A model generated the notes under the pieces. That model was not told where the DNA came from, made no database searches, and was given only the letters and a program-made list of their open reading frames with translations. Source: Nematopogon swammerdamellus (Eukaryota > Arthropoda > Insecta > Lepidoptera > Adelidae). From it: DNA of 64,000 nt. Position 1 is the first letter of the stretch. Each line of letters opens with the position of its first letter. This document shows, one piece after another, positions 53,153-63,344 of this stretch. The stretch covers positions 15,401,741 to 15,465,740 of the forward strand of contig OX336348.1 of NCBI GenBank assembly GCA_946902875.1, read 5' to 3'. The translations under genes and the position numbers were made by a program.

Positions 53153-53773
53153 TTAATTGTACACTACTGTTGTTATGGGGCTTTGGTATAAAAAAGAGTT
53201 GTTTTTTTCCTCTGTCACACTTTTATCTAGAGAGAGGAACTTTAAATTCGATGTCTTGACACTGTAGTTACATTTGTAAATTTGACTTACAATCATTTTC
53301 AGACCTGCACTGTTTATTAAACCCGTCTTCGAGTAGCACGGTCTTGGTAAACAATTTAAATCAAGGTAAATTGTGTTGGGGACGGACTCTGTGAAGTTGA
53401 AGAGAGTTTTATTAATCCTATAAGCGTTATCATTAGTGGCAGTCACGTCCATGATGTGTGAATTATGTATAGTGAGTGGTGCGTACCGTAGTGAGCTTAC
53501 AAACAAATGTAGTTTTTTAGCTACGCACACCTCCGACACATACCTCACACATTTTACATATATCGCCGGGTCTACATTTGCCGCTGCAGCTCCCGTCATC
53601 AGTATGACGATGTCGCTCTCGTGCATGTCGGCGACCTTGCGAGGGAAGTCTTTGATCACCTCAGTGATCGGCGCGGCCGGCTTACAGAGAGCAGTGACGC
53701 TGGCAGATGACTTGCACGCCTCCCTGTAGTGCTGCGCCATGCCACGTCCGTGCTCGTCGCTAAGGATGAGCAC
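53153..53773 (-). pseudogene. LINE-B ORF1, SGNH/esterase-like C-terminal domain
   Basis: The frame opens with RVLILSDEHGRGMAQHYREA, a GDSH-type (here SDEHGRG) block of the SGNH hydrolase fold found in ORF1 of some CR1/L2 LINEs. It continues with SDIVILMTGAAAANVD and ends shortly before ORF2. Upstream, a Pro/Ser/Arg-rich linker (about 53780-53880) belongs to the same protein but is frame-shifted. The catalytic Ser appears as Ser followed by Asp-Glu-His; activity is uncertain. Confidence 0.7.
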
Positions 53774-53964
53774 TCGCCTCTGCCGCGAGGCTGGTGGAGT
53801 CGTAGCACCGATGCGGGTGTGGCGTGCGGGGGTAGCTGTGCTGCTAACCCGAGTTGTACGTGCAGGTCTGTCCTCATTTTTTTTTTCATTTTCTTCGGTA
53901 CCTTAGAAGCTGCGGTTTTTGCCGAGATGTCATTTACCTTCTTTCCTGTTTTTTTCCTGTTTTT

Positions 53965-54747
53965 TGAGGTCGATCTTGGAAAATATTTTCTTTCCGTGCA
54001 GCATGTACGTGAAATCTAAAAGCCTTGGCATAGGATAGGCGTCAGGGATAGTGTTAGCATTTAACTTACGGTAGTGTCCGACAATTCTGATACCACCACA
54101 CTTTTTATCTACCACATGTAACGGCGAAGACCAAGGACTTTTGCTAGGTCTAATAATGCCTCGTTCCAACAATGTTTCAAGTTCCTGCTTAACTCTATTG
54201 TATTTGCTTGGGGGTAGAGGTCTGGGTCGGCTGTTAACGGGTGCGCCTTTTCTTTCGATATAGTGTTCGACGTTATGTTTTACGGCCTCTTTCCCAAAAA
54301 TGGATGGTTTTGTAACATTCGGAAACAGTGCTATTATGTCGGCAAGGGGATCGCTGGAGCAAACTGTTTTTATGACTGGTTGGTCGGATGATATCGCTGT
54401 TGTTTTTACGTAGAGCTCCGTTGTACCATCGATGAGACGCCGATTCCTCAGATCCACAAGCAGGTTGTGATATTCTAAGCAATCTTCGCCTAGTATAGGC
54501 ATTCGCACGTTCGCCTCCACGAAACTCCATTTCTACGGCCTTCGTAGTTTGCCGCGTATAAAACATAATCGCCTTTGTTCCTACTCAGTACCGAGATGTC
54601 TGCTCCGGAGTCTACGAGAAAATTTATGCCCGAGTTGCGGTCGGTTATATATAGGCGTTTGGAATTTTCCAATGTGCAGACCTCCGCCTTAGGCTGCACT
54701 GCGTCTAGTTTTCCGATTGCATTTTCGTCTGGTCCTTCCACGCGCAT
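53965..54747 (-). pseudogene. Gypsy-B protease and N-terminal reverse transcriptase
   Basis: 54747-54560 contains LYITDRNSGINFLVDSGADI (retropepsin DSGA). After a frame change, 54520-53965 contains the pre-RT linker (KHNVEHYIERKGAPVNSRPR), then LPPSKYNRVKQELETLLERG, IIRPSKSPWSSPLHVVDKK and IRIVGHYRKLNANTIPDAYP (fingers), ending HGKKIFSKIDL where LINE-B begins. In the usual order the next residues are AYHQIP, found at 49557. Confidence 0.88.
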
Positions 54748-55580
54748 GGCTGCTCACTTTTGTTGGCCTTCTCGCGGAACGTATGGTGGTACCAGCATAG
54801 CCAGCCGGCCTTCTGTTCCGATGCACCTGTACGCGAGCTGGATCTGTCGGTGGTCGCCGGTGTCCGCGAGCGGGGACGGTGCGGGCGTCGCTGTTGAGCC
54901 TGCTCATCGCGTATCGAGGCGATTTCGGCACACATGCGTGCCATTTGTGTGGCGAGAGCGGCGATTGACGCCTGCATTGCACATGACTGTGATGCGACAG
55001 GTGCAGGTGCAAGTTCGTTCACCTGATTGCAGCGTGTGTTTTCAAGGACGCTGTCTGCAATGACGGCTAGGTCTTCTAAACTCTCCTTGTCGCTTACTGC
55101 CAGGACAGCGCGTACAGCCGTCGGGAGGTGACCGGCCCACAAGAATTTAAGGGGGTCGTCGCTCACCTTATCTCGTGCCAGGTCCCGCATACGCCGGAGG
55201 AGCTGCGACGGTCGTTGGTCACCCAGCTGCATTTCTCCGAGCAGTTTTTGAAACTGCCGGAGTTCCGAGTCTGCATTCGCTGTGATGAGGCGTGACTTTA
55301 GCGCATCGTACTTGCGCTCTCCCGGTGGTGAGGTGAGCAGATCGCTCACGTGTTGCAGGTCGGGGAGTTGCGACTTTGCGATGACAGTTTGCCACCGCTG
55401 GTCGTCGCTCAGCCTCTGCGAGGCCGTGATGGCTACAAACTGTATAAACCAGAGCTTCGGCTGTTGCCGCCAAAACTCTGGAATCCGGCTTGTCACCGAC
55501 AAAGCAGCCAGGTCTCCTGTCGCCCCGGATGGTAGTGCCTTTGGCGCCATACGATCTGCCTGTTCCCCGTCGTTACCCAT
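54705..55580 (-). pseudogene. Gypsy-B gag
   Basis: The 291-codon frame has IPEFWRQQPKLWFIQFVAIT, LTSPPGERKYDALKSRLI, QKLLGEMQLGDQRPSQLLRR and LPTAVRAVLAVSDKESLEDL, all typical of insect Ty3/gypsy gag proteins. A Ser/Arg/Pro-rich tail and a single WCWYHHTFRE-type segment (GWLCWYHHTF) follow in place of a CCHC knuckle. Length and motifs suggest that it was intact until recently. It overlaps the start of the protease frame. Confidence 0.85.
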
Positions 55581-55689
55581 AGTTCTCGGTCTCTACTCAA
55601 AAGCACTGAATGTCACGTAAAACACTAAAACACTGAATGTCACGCAAATGTCACTAAAAATACTGAATTCCCACAATTAATTCGCGCGG

Positions 55690-55709
55690 AAATCACGTCG
55701 GGGTCACCA
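55690..55709 (-). other. Gypsy-B primer-binding site, tRNA-Trp
   Basis: On the minus strand TGGTGACCCCGACGTGATTT begins two bases after the LTR end. It matches the complement of the tRNA-Trp 3' end over about 18-20 bases. The same primer tRNA is known from avian retroviruses. Confidence 0.8.
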
Positions 55710-55711
55710 CT

Positions 55712-56969
55712 TGTACCGTTGCGTTGGTACTATGTATGTGGGACTTAGGGTAGGTGACATAAATAAAATGCTGCGATACGTCTAGTCGTGTATTCACTAA
55801 AAAGAGACTAACTGCTTGGGCGGCGGCGCACAGTGCAGTGAGCCTTTACCAAAAATCGAAAAATGAGCTATAAATTCCATGGACTTTCATCCTGCCGTTG
55901 TAAAGTAGATAAGGCATTACTTCTAGGAATTATAGTTATACTCCGTGAACTGCGCTCATTGGCTCATGATCACCCCTCCAACTGGAACAATGTCGCGGCG
56001 AGTAGTTAATCCCTATTATCAGTTGTATGTTGTCCGTTGCATCGAGTGTCCTAACAAAAGTATTAGCAAGTGTTTTGAAGTGATTGAAAATGGATTCTGT
56101 AGCCCAAGGTACGTAGTTTAATATGTTATATAAATGTTGTCTTTTTGTTTAAGATTTATTTTCTATTACGTCTTAAACATACCCTTGAAAATTATCTATA
56201 ATTAATGCAATTCCAAACTTTGACGAAGCTTTAAAAAAAAAGTGCGCAAAGTGTCTCGAGGTTTTTACTTTTTCTTGTAGCTATATTAATGTACTTTCAG
56301 ATTTAGTAAAGTTTGTCTGCCAATATCTGCCAATTGGTAATATATAGATTTTTTTTTCAGAGAGGGGATCGTCATACAAAAATTGGAGCTTGCGGCATAA
56401 ACAGCAGCAAAAATGACCGCAAACAAGTTGTATTCAACGAAATATGTTCTCGTTTGAGTATATTTGAACGATGAAAAAGTAAAAAAAATGTGAGTAGGTT
56501 ATATCCTCGCAGAGTAAGGTATTTACACACAAATATGTGAGAATAGACGGCGATGTTAATGATTATTTGAAAAAAATGGCTCCAGTCTCGCAATGTAGAT
56601 CTAGATATACCTACCGAATTTAGATTTAAGGGAAGACGATTATTCAGATTCTAATTAGTTTTAACGTTGTAATTTAATATTAATTATAAGTTTAATTATA
56701 TATATATATGATCTATATTCTATATATATAGCTATTATATATAAAAAATAATGTTATATATTGAAATATGAATAAAATAAAAATTTTATCTAAATACAGC
56801 CGGAGTTTCGATTTTTGTCCCATTCTTCCATACATTCACTGCACTGTGCGGCGGGCCGATGCGAGCGCGGACGCACGCCGCACCAGAGGGGCGCGGGGGT
56901 GCGGCAACCGCGTCGCGTCGGACCGCTAGCCATCGAAATAATACATGTGTATGTGTCGTATCCGGCACA
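55712..56969 (-). repeat. Gypsy-B 5' LTR, split by a Transib-like element
   Basis: The parts 55712-55828 and 56854-56969 together match 46273-46506. The inserted 1,020 bases carry their own 5-bp target duplication. Confidence 0.9.
55829..56848. mobile_element. Non-autonomous Transib-like DNA transposon
   Basis: Both ends begin CACAGTGCAGTGA (13 bases perfect as inverted repeats). The target duplication is CGGCG at 55824-55828 and 56849-56853, proven by the intact second LTR (GGGCGGCGGCGGGCCG). Five-base GC-rich duplications and CACAGTG-like termini are known for Transib, the superfamily related to RAG1. No transposase is present. The only longer frame (56372-56593) has no known motif. An ATG with a short frame and a GT donor-like site (ATGGATTCTGTAGCCCAAG|GTACGT, about 56090) might be a relic first exon of the transposase; this is speculation. 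Confidence 0.78.
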
Positions 56970-57700
56970 AAACATTCTTTCGTATGGGGTCGCATTAGTG
57001 GCCGTGCAGAGTAGAGACCGAATTGAATGTAAGGCTGCAGGTAGGACATCTTTCCATTTAGCAATTTCAATACCTTTTGTTTTAACAGCTAATTGTATGG
57101 TCCCCACACTGTTCCATTGAGCCTCTCGACCTGTCCATTCCCTGGCGGATTGTACGGGGTTGTCCTACTCGTGGCTACATTTCTTATGTGAAGAAAAGTC
57201 TTGCTTGAGTTCAGATGACATGAAGTTACTTCCACGATCGAAATAGGTGAATGCAGGCAGTCCAAACATATAAAAGAGACTATTCAGGCATTTTATGATA
57301 GTTTGAGTAGTGAGGTCTGGACACGGGAAGGCGAAAGGGAAGCGCGAAGATTCGTCGATGACAGTCAAGAGTTACCGATTTTTAGTTGACGGTAATGGAC
57401 CCTTGAAATCGAGACTGAGCCTCTCGAAAGGACTCGTGGCTTTGATCAATGTGCTTCCATACTTGTAAAAGCTTGGATTTATTTCAGCACATATTTGGCA
57501 AGACATTGTCATTTTTCTGATTTCGTCGACAGAGTACCTACGGCAAGTTTTTCCCGCGTATCCAATGTGTCATGCGAGTGATTCCGGGGTGACAGAGGTT
57601 TTGGTGTAATTGGAATAATTTATTAGTATTATTGATATTGGCACAGACTCGTGATAAGACATCGGCTACAATATTTTCCTTGCCCGGTCTGTACACTAAC
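56970..57700 (-). pseudogene. Gypsy-A RNase H end and integrase, part right of gypsy-B
   Basis: From 57700 leftwards: VYRPGKENIVADVLSRVC (RNase H end), LHQNLCHPGITRMTHWI and TMSCQICAEINPSF (integrase zinc HHCC), SLDFKGPLPST (first Asp) and then, after a stop, LLTVIDESSRFPFAFPCPD. AFTYFDRGSNFMSSEL (second Asp) follows a frame change, then KWKDVLPAALHSIRSLLCT and NATPYERMF at the insertion site. The remainder is at 45817-46272. The upstream RT is missing, so the element is truncated near 57700. Confidence 0.85.
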
Positions 57701-57709
57701 TATGTCGTA

Positions 57710-58250
57710 TTTAGAACATGAGAGCTACGGGCACCGCGGTTGAACGGCTCGTCTATTACCAGATTTTCTTCTTGACTTTGACTTTTATTTTCAGCATGCC
57801 TGATGTCGAAGAATAAAATTAAAAAAGTCTTCTCAAATGCAAGATTAATAAAATAAAGATAAAGTAACTTAAATATTTGAATTTTTTTTACCAATTCACA
57901 TATCATTTCATAGGAAAAGTTGTTTTATTTCAGATATAGAAACTACCCTTTGAGGGCTAACAGTAAAAAAAACTTGTATAATTTTTTATGAAATTTTTTT
58001 TTCGTTGACAAATTATATTTATTCTCGACACTGAATCACCCCTTATAATTAAAAAAAAAAACTTCTTTAAACTATACTTTCAATGTTCTCAAATCGATCA
58101 TATCCTTTTCTTGCCATATCATGTGAATCCCGTCAACGAACTTTATGAATTCAAAAATTATTTCTTATCGGCTTCTTTTCACAATATTCATATGGTTAGC
58201 GCGTTGTTTCAATTGGTTATTCCTTTTGCTGGAGCTGTAATTGATTCCTT
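57710..58250. other. AT-rich gene-free stretch
   Basis: No gene or repeat family was recognised. A 68-codon minus-strand frame here shows no known motif. Confidence 0.4.
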
Positions 58251-58254
58251 TTCC

Positions 58255-58435
58255 TTTAGTAAGTAAGGGCGAGACCGAAGGCCGAGCTGCGTTCAGGAAG
58301 ACGATAACCCTTCTGGAAGAAAGGAAGGAACTAAGTGCGAGGCCGAAGACCGAGCTGCGTTCAGGTAAACCAAAAACCCTCTTCCGCCTTCGGGCCTAGC
58401 CCTTAAAGACTTCCTTTCTTCGATAGAATATAATA
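58255..58435. repeat. 67-bp repeats (block 3, short, inverted)
   Basis: Two forward units (GCGAGACCGAAGGCCGAGC, GCGAGGCCGAAGACCGAGC) and one reversed partial unit (CCGCCTTCGGGCCTAGCCC) are present. Confidence 0.8.
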
Positions 58436-60116
58436 TCGTTTACTCAATCGATTTATTTCATAAAAATAAAAAAGTAATATTAATAACTAAAGAGATAAAA
58501 CCTACCCTACAAACATTAAAATAACTATCAAAACTGGCATTTTCAAATGTTCTTAGAGCACTTGCGGCATTACCCCGCTGGATGGCAAGGCTTACCCTTT
58601 GAATGAAGTACATAAGCCCTTGATGGCGGGACACCAGTTGCGTCAACCAGCAGAGGCCCAAGCCTCTTTTGGCTTCACTGTTTGAAACGGACCTATGGTC
58701 GTTCCATTTTTATTTTTAAATAATATCAAATATTTATAGGGTGCCGTGTAGAACAGGCACCGTGTAGTTCGGGCTTCGGTAGCACTGGGCTGTGTGAACA
58801 TAGGTATTGATTAGTATAGGAAACGTCGACGCATAGACACGCGCAACAGATATAGTTTACACTCAATAGGTACAAGCGAGAGGATTATAAATTTCATATT
58901 TAGGCTGCGAGTCTGATGGAGGGTGGGAGAGTTAAAAATAGATTTTCAGGCAACGCGGGACACGGGGGGTAGACGCGAGGGTTGCGTGGGCGCAGGAGTA
59001 GGAGAACATCTCGGGGATGCTCGTGCGGGCACGACGAGCGGGACTCGGGACAGTCGAAAGGGCACGGCTTAAGGAGCGACACGTATTCATATCGGCCTAG
59101 CCGAGTGGTTAGGGAATACTTTATTTGATTTTTTTCTGCCCAATTTAAAACAGTGCGCGAAACTTAGAATGGCATGGACAGTAGTTTTTTCCTAGACAAC
59201 ATACCACAGTGGCTCAACTGACAGGGAAAAAACTGGCTAAAAGCCTATCTCTAGGGCGTGGACCTAGGTCTTACAAAAATCTGTTAATGCCTAAATAAAC
59301 GATGATTTTCCAACTCCGCCTTGTGAGTTGAACTTAGAGTAATAAATTGAATGCAGCCTTCCTAACTCGTCGGTAATATTTATTTGCGAGACCGTATTGC
59401 GGCTCACCTTAATCTGGACTCTCGGAGAGGACGGAGTTAAAATAGAGTGGAACATGACATCAGCCTGTAGAAGAATTATCGGCTCAGTATTGAGTGATAG
59501 ACTAATTTCTTTACTTTTATATCTATTCTGCTACGAGAAACTTTGTATTGTTCTTCGGAGTTCTTCCATGTATTTTTTCCAGCAAGGGACAAAGGTTACC
59601 TACAGTTTATTTAGCTACAAGGAGGAGAGAATCCTACAGTCGCCTGAACCTACGAATATTGTGTATTTTTTTTCAGCACCGTGTCCTGCAATTCACAAAA
59701 TGTCATGTTTCAGCGAATATTACCAGCGTGTGTGTAAGAACAAAATGCCTGTAATGGGTTACTGTTCTGCATGTAATTTACAGGTGGATCGACGATTCTG
59801 AAATAGGCTACAATTGCCTATTTTTCGTCGTCAATGATGTAATGTGTATATTGTAGGCTCCACAGTTATTTACTTCCCCGCTCAGAACAATGTAATGTGA
59901 AGTTACCCGTTCTGTCTTGGCGAGGTCACGAGTTTACATTAGCGTAGAATAGAAGTAGAAGAGCTAGATTCGCCATAACTGTAGTCGACGAGGTCTACGG
60001 ATAGATTTGATTTGCACTACATCGATAGGAATAGACAGGTAGCGAGTAGAAGGCGGATGTACGGTGTAGGGATATGTATAGTTTCTATATGTATATTATT
60101 TTACACACTTAGTTAT
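58436..60116. other. 1.7 kb gene-free stretch
   Basis: Short frames at 58458-58661 (minus) and 59397-59801 (plus) have no recognised motif. The part 59092-59115 (GGCCTAGCCGAGTGGTTAGG) resembles a tRNA A-box region but lacks a B-box. No other feature was seen. Confidence 0.4.
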
Positions 60117-60570
60117 AACACATCACACAATTTATATACATTTTCATTCGGTTCGTTTATAATTTTGTAACGGAAAGGTTGAACACATAGACAGGCGATA
60201 TACGATTAACTATCAAGCGACACATCACACAATTTATATACATTTTCATTCGGTTCGTTCATAATTTTGTATCAGAAAGGTTGAACACATAGACAGGCGA
60301 TACATGATTAACTATCAAGCGACACATCACACAATTTATATACATTTTCATTCGGTTCGTTCATAATTTTGTATCAGAAAGGTTGAACACATAGACAGGC
60401 GATACATGATTAACTATCAAGCATCACACCACACAATTCATACACTTTCCGTTCAGTTTATTTATTATTTCTTTCCTAAGTTTTAATGCGTAATTGGAAG
60501 GTTAGATACACATAGACAGGCTATACACGATTAACTATCAAGCACTACACAATATAGTTATAATGCACAA
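60117..60570. repeat. 103-bp tandem repeat, about 4.4 copies
   Basis: Units contain CACATCACACAATTTATATA, ATTTTCATTCGGTTCGTT, AAAGGTTGAACACATAGACA and GATTAACTATCAAGC. The first three are very similar and the last ones are degenerate. Confidence 0.88.
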
Positions 60571-61420
60571 TTCGTTCAGTTATTCGTCAAGTTTTTTATT
60601 ATTATTTTTTCTTTGTCTAGTTACGAATGTGTATTTAGGGAAGTAGAATTAAGGTTTTGCTTTGCTTTGATGGCTGCCAGAGAAGTAGCTTTAAATGTAA
60701 ATATGAGAATCATTGTGGTTTAGCATAGGTGACAGTCGGCTGATCCATAATACGTCCTTATCCGTGTATTAAATCAAAACTTCCTCTTGATTTATACACA
60801 GTAATTTCACGACCAATCGGGTCTAGATATTTGTCTTGCAAGGGCGGCTAACAGCTCTTCGTAAAATAAAACATGTAGGAAAAGTGGTATAGGTTTGCGA
60901 CATCTATTCGGAAGTGTAAGGAATGAACCTGCATCGGATAGTATGGAACTAAATGTAAATGTGTTAGGTGCGTAAAGCCACCTCCTTTGACCCACGAGAC
61001 GTAATGTTTCGTTATCAACACGACTTAAACGTAATTTCTTCACGAGGAAACCGGAAGTTGCTCACTCCCTAATAAATAGCGTCGAGGTCTCGTATAATCT
61101 ATCATTCCTTCATAAAGTTGTCACCCTAGTTTTAAGGTTAGGTAGGCTACGCTTCGCTACGCTACGCTACGTATAAACGTGAGAGGTACTGGGATTGAGC
61201 TAACCATGCCGGTCAGTACTAATCACACTCTACGCTTCGAAAACAGTGTTTTGAGCTGACGCTTAACCATAGCGGATACAGTTTCAACTCACTATCTACG
61301 CTTCGCTACGCTTCGGACAGCTTTATTAGCGGATGATGGGTTAAGATGAGCTAATCGAATGAAGTCTGACCTTTAGGGGGTAGCACCATGGATCTTCGTT
61401 ACAACTTCTCCAAACATTTT
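60571..61420. other. Gene-free stretch with CTACGCTTCG motif runs
   Basis: The parts 61150-61172 and 61300-61318 carry short runs of GCTTCGCTACGCTACG type. A minus-strand frame at 60807-61043 contains FLTLPNRCRKPIPLFLHVLF, which may be a dispersed-element open frame. No gene is called. Confidence 0.35.
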
Positions 61421-61424
61421 CTTC

Positions 61425-61620
61425 GCATCAATGAATGAGGAAAGGAATCGGCTAACCATGCTAGCTTTCCCGAGTTCAAAACCATTCTTCGCATCAATGA
61501 ATGAGGAAAGGAATCGGCTAACCATGCCAGCCTTCCCGAGTTCAAAACCGACTTCGTCACATCAACGAACGAGGAAAGGAATCTGCTAACCATGCTAGCC
61601 TGACTGAGTTCATTATCTTC
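61425..61620. repeat. 66-bp tandem triplication
   Basis: Three units carry ATCAATGAATGAGGAAAGGA, ATCGGCTAACCATGCTAGC and CCCGAGTTCAAAACC. The third is more diverged. Confidence 0.85.
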
Positions 61621-63344
61621 GCTACGTAGCACGCTCAGTGCTCTCATCACCAACACACAAACCGCACTTTGGATAAGGGGTGTATTCGGCACAGTCGTCT
61701 GACACCTGGGAGGGGTTGAGTAAAACTCTCCCTCCCAAATCAACCTTGTGGTGGATTCGGGTTACGCACTTCCTTCCAAGGCTTCCCTGCCTAGCTTAGC
61801 GCTGGGCGAACCTTGGAACGAAGTAGGGGAATTTGGACGGTGGCGTAGCGTTAACTTCTTGCTAACAAAACCCAAATTCTATAATCGCACATATTCTTCA
61901 CATATATATATATATAATAAACTGCCTATTATTTCGATATCTGCTTGTCCGAATCTAAATTTAAGGCACACAATCTTACACACCATACGACGAGTATCAG
62001 TCCCGCGGTCTATTAATAACCTCATCAACACAAGTATATACATATATCTTTACCGTATAGCCGCCCTAGGTCATTCAATTGCTTTGAGTAGAGACAGGGA
62101 GAACGACGAGGAGAGTAGGAGATAGGTCTAGACGTCGTTGGATAGTTACAGACATACATAGGGGTATTTACATATAAAAAAGCTAAAGCTTTCCAAGGTA
62201 AGTGAACTACGCCCCGGATCCTTCTCATTGTCGAACGACCCCCATTGGGTCGGTTGCTTCCACCACCTGGATTCTTCTCATTGTCGAACGACCCCCATTG
62301 GGTCGGTTGCTTCCACCACCAGAGCTTCAAGGAAGAACGAACGAGCGTAAGGAAGTTTTCACACGTAATTTTCTTTACGAGTGATTGGGTTTTCTTAATG
62401 TTGTCCGACGCGCGACCGTTCGCGGCCGACCTCAGCGAGAGAGGTCGGATAGCAAATTTTCTTACAGCTTTACTTTCCATAAAGAATTCGAAATAACGTT
62501 TTACTTTACAGCTTCTCTTCGTAATGCTTCGAGTTATCTCCCCTTATTTTCAGCCTTTCTCCACAATGAAATCGAACCTAATACTATCTTCTCTCGATTA
62601 TTTTACCCATCTAGCTTCATCATTAATCTATGCTTCACATAAACTCTACGAATTCTTAACTCTCCAATCTTAATTTCCTTCTTCGGGATTCAAACCTGCG
62701 GAAACTTACTTAGCCTTCTTTCTTTCAGCTTTTCCTCCATAGACAATTTCAGAATTTTCCTCTTTCCTTTTCCTGTAGCCTAGTTATAACTAAACCAACA
62801 TTTAAATCATGTAATCCTTTCGGTATTTATTTTCCACGAAAACTGTAATTTTCGTCATTAAAGTAGGACAGGGTAGGTTAGATAGGTTCCGTAGAGATGA
62901 CGTGTTAGGTAGGTTTAATTTTAAATCGAAGGCAACCACCTAGTCTGGTAGAGACAAGGAGTCCGCTTAAAGTAGGACGGCTTGACCAGAGGGGGGGGGG
63001 CGTTTCATGTTCCACGGACCGAGGGTTTCAACCGCAAACGCAACAAATTCGAAATCTTAAATTATATTTCTATATTTGTTGCGTTTGAGGCTCTCCGCGC
63101 CAGCCTCGGCCGCGCCAGCCGCTCTTGAAGATGTCCTAACGTGACTTGGAGCCAATGTGAGAACACAAGTGGCGTCCCACGTCAAAGAACTACCCTTAGT
63201 CCATGGCACTAAGGTGATGGCATCGGGCCTCTTGCCACCTAGCCGGGAATAACCGCGAGGTTCTATGATGCACGGTATATTTGCCGTCAGAAGCGTGGAC
63301 TTTATAATAAAATTTAAATTAAATTAACTCAATCTTAATATTAA
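61621..63344. other. Gene-free stretch with small repeats
   Basis: The part 62222-62325 is a 52-bp tandem duplication (CATTGTCGAACGACCCCCAT). The part 62990-63000 is a G run. The part 63035-63087 is a 14-bp perfect inverted repeat (CAAACGCAACAAAT, 25-base loop). I see no reading frame of known type. Confidence 0.45.

Larger units (their letters stand above)
49558..53960 (-). mobile_element. LINE-B: CR1-like LINE nested in gypsy-B RT
   Basis: The element has an esterase-like ORF1 end, APE endonuclease, RT, a 3' UTR and an (AATAC)n tail at about 49558-49578. The 3' UTR carries a tandem duplication of about 170 bases (GTATCAAGTTGTCAAT and GGTACCTAGTCAAG at 49978-50035 and again at 50140-50205). 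Reading frames are lost mostly at A or T runs. The 5' end near 53960 is within ORF1, so it is slightly truncated. Confidence 0.87.
46273..56969 (-). mobile_element. Gypsy-B: Ty3/gypsy retrotransposon with three nested insertions
   Basis: The LTRs 46273-46506 and 55712-56969 (the latter split by a Transib-like element) are flanked by AAAC at 46269-46272 and 56970-56973, a 4-bp target duplication. Gag, protease, RT, RNase H and integrase are recognisable in minus orientation. LINE-B sits in the RT, and a 610-base templated duplication lies between integrase and the 3' LTR. Without insertions it is about 4.7 kb. It is inactive because the RT is split and the integrase has lost a catalytic residue. 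Confidence 0.9.

Noticed and set aside
59092..59115. tRNA A-box-like GGCCTAGCCGAGTGGTTAGG
   Set aside because: No B-box or acceptor stem follows.
59397..59801. 134-codon plus-strand frame
   Set aside because: No domain, repeat or splice context supports it; it could be chance or part of an unknown element.
61748..62125. 125-codon plus-strand frame and its overlaps
   Set aside because: Low-complexity and AT-repeat content with no motif or supporting context.
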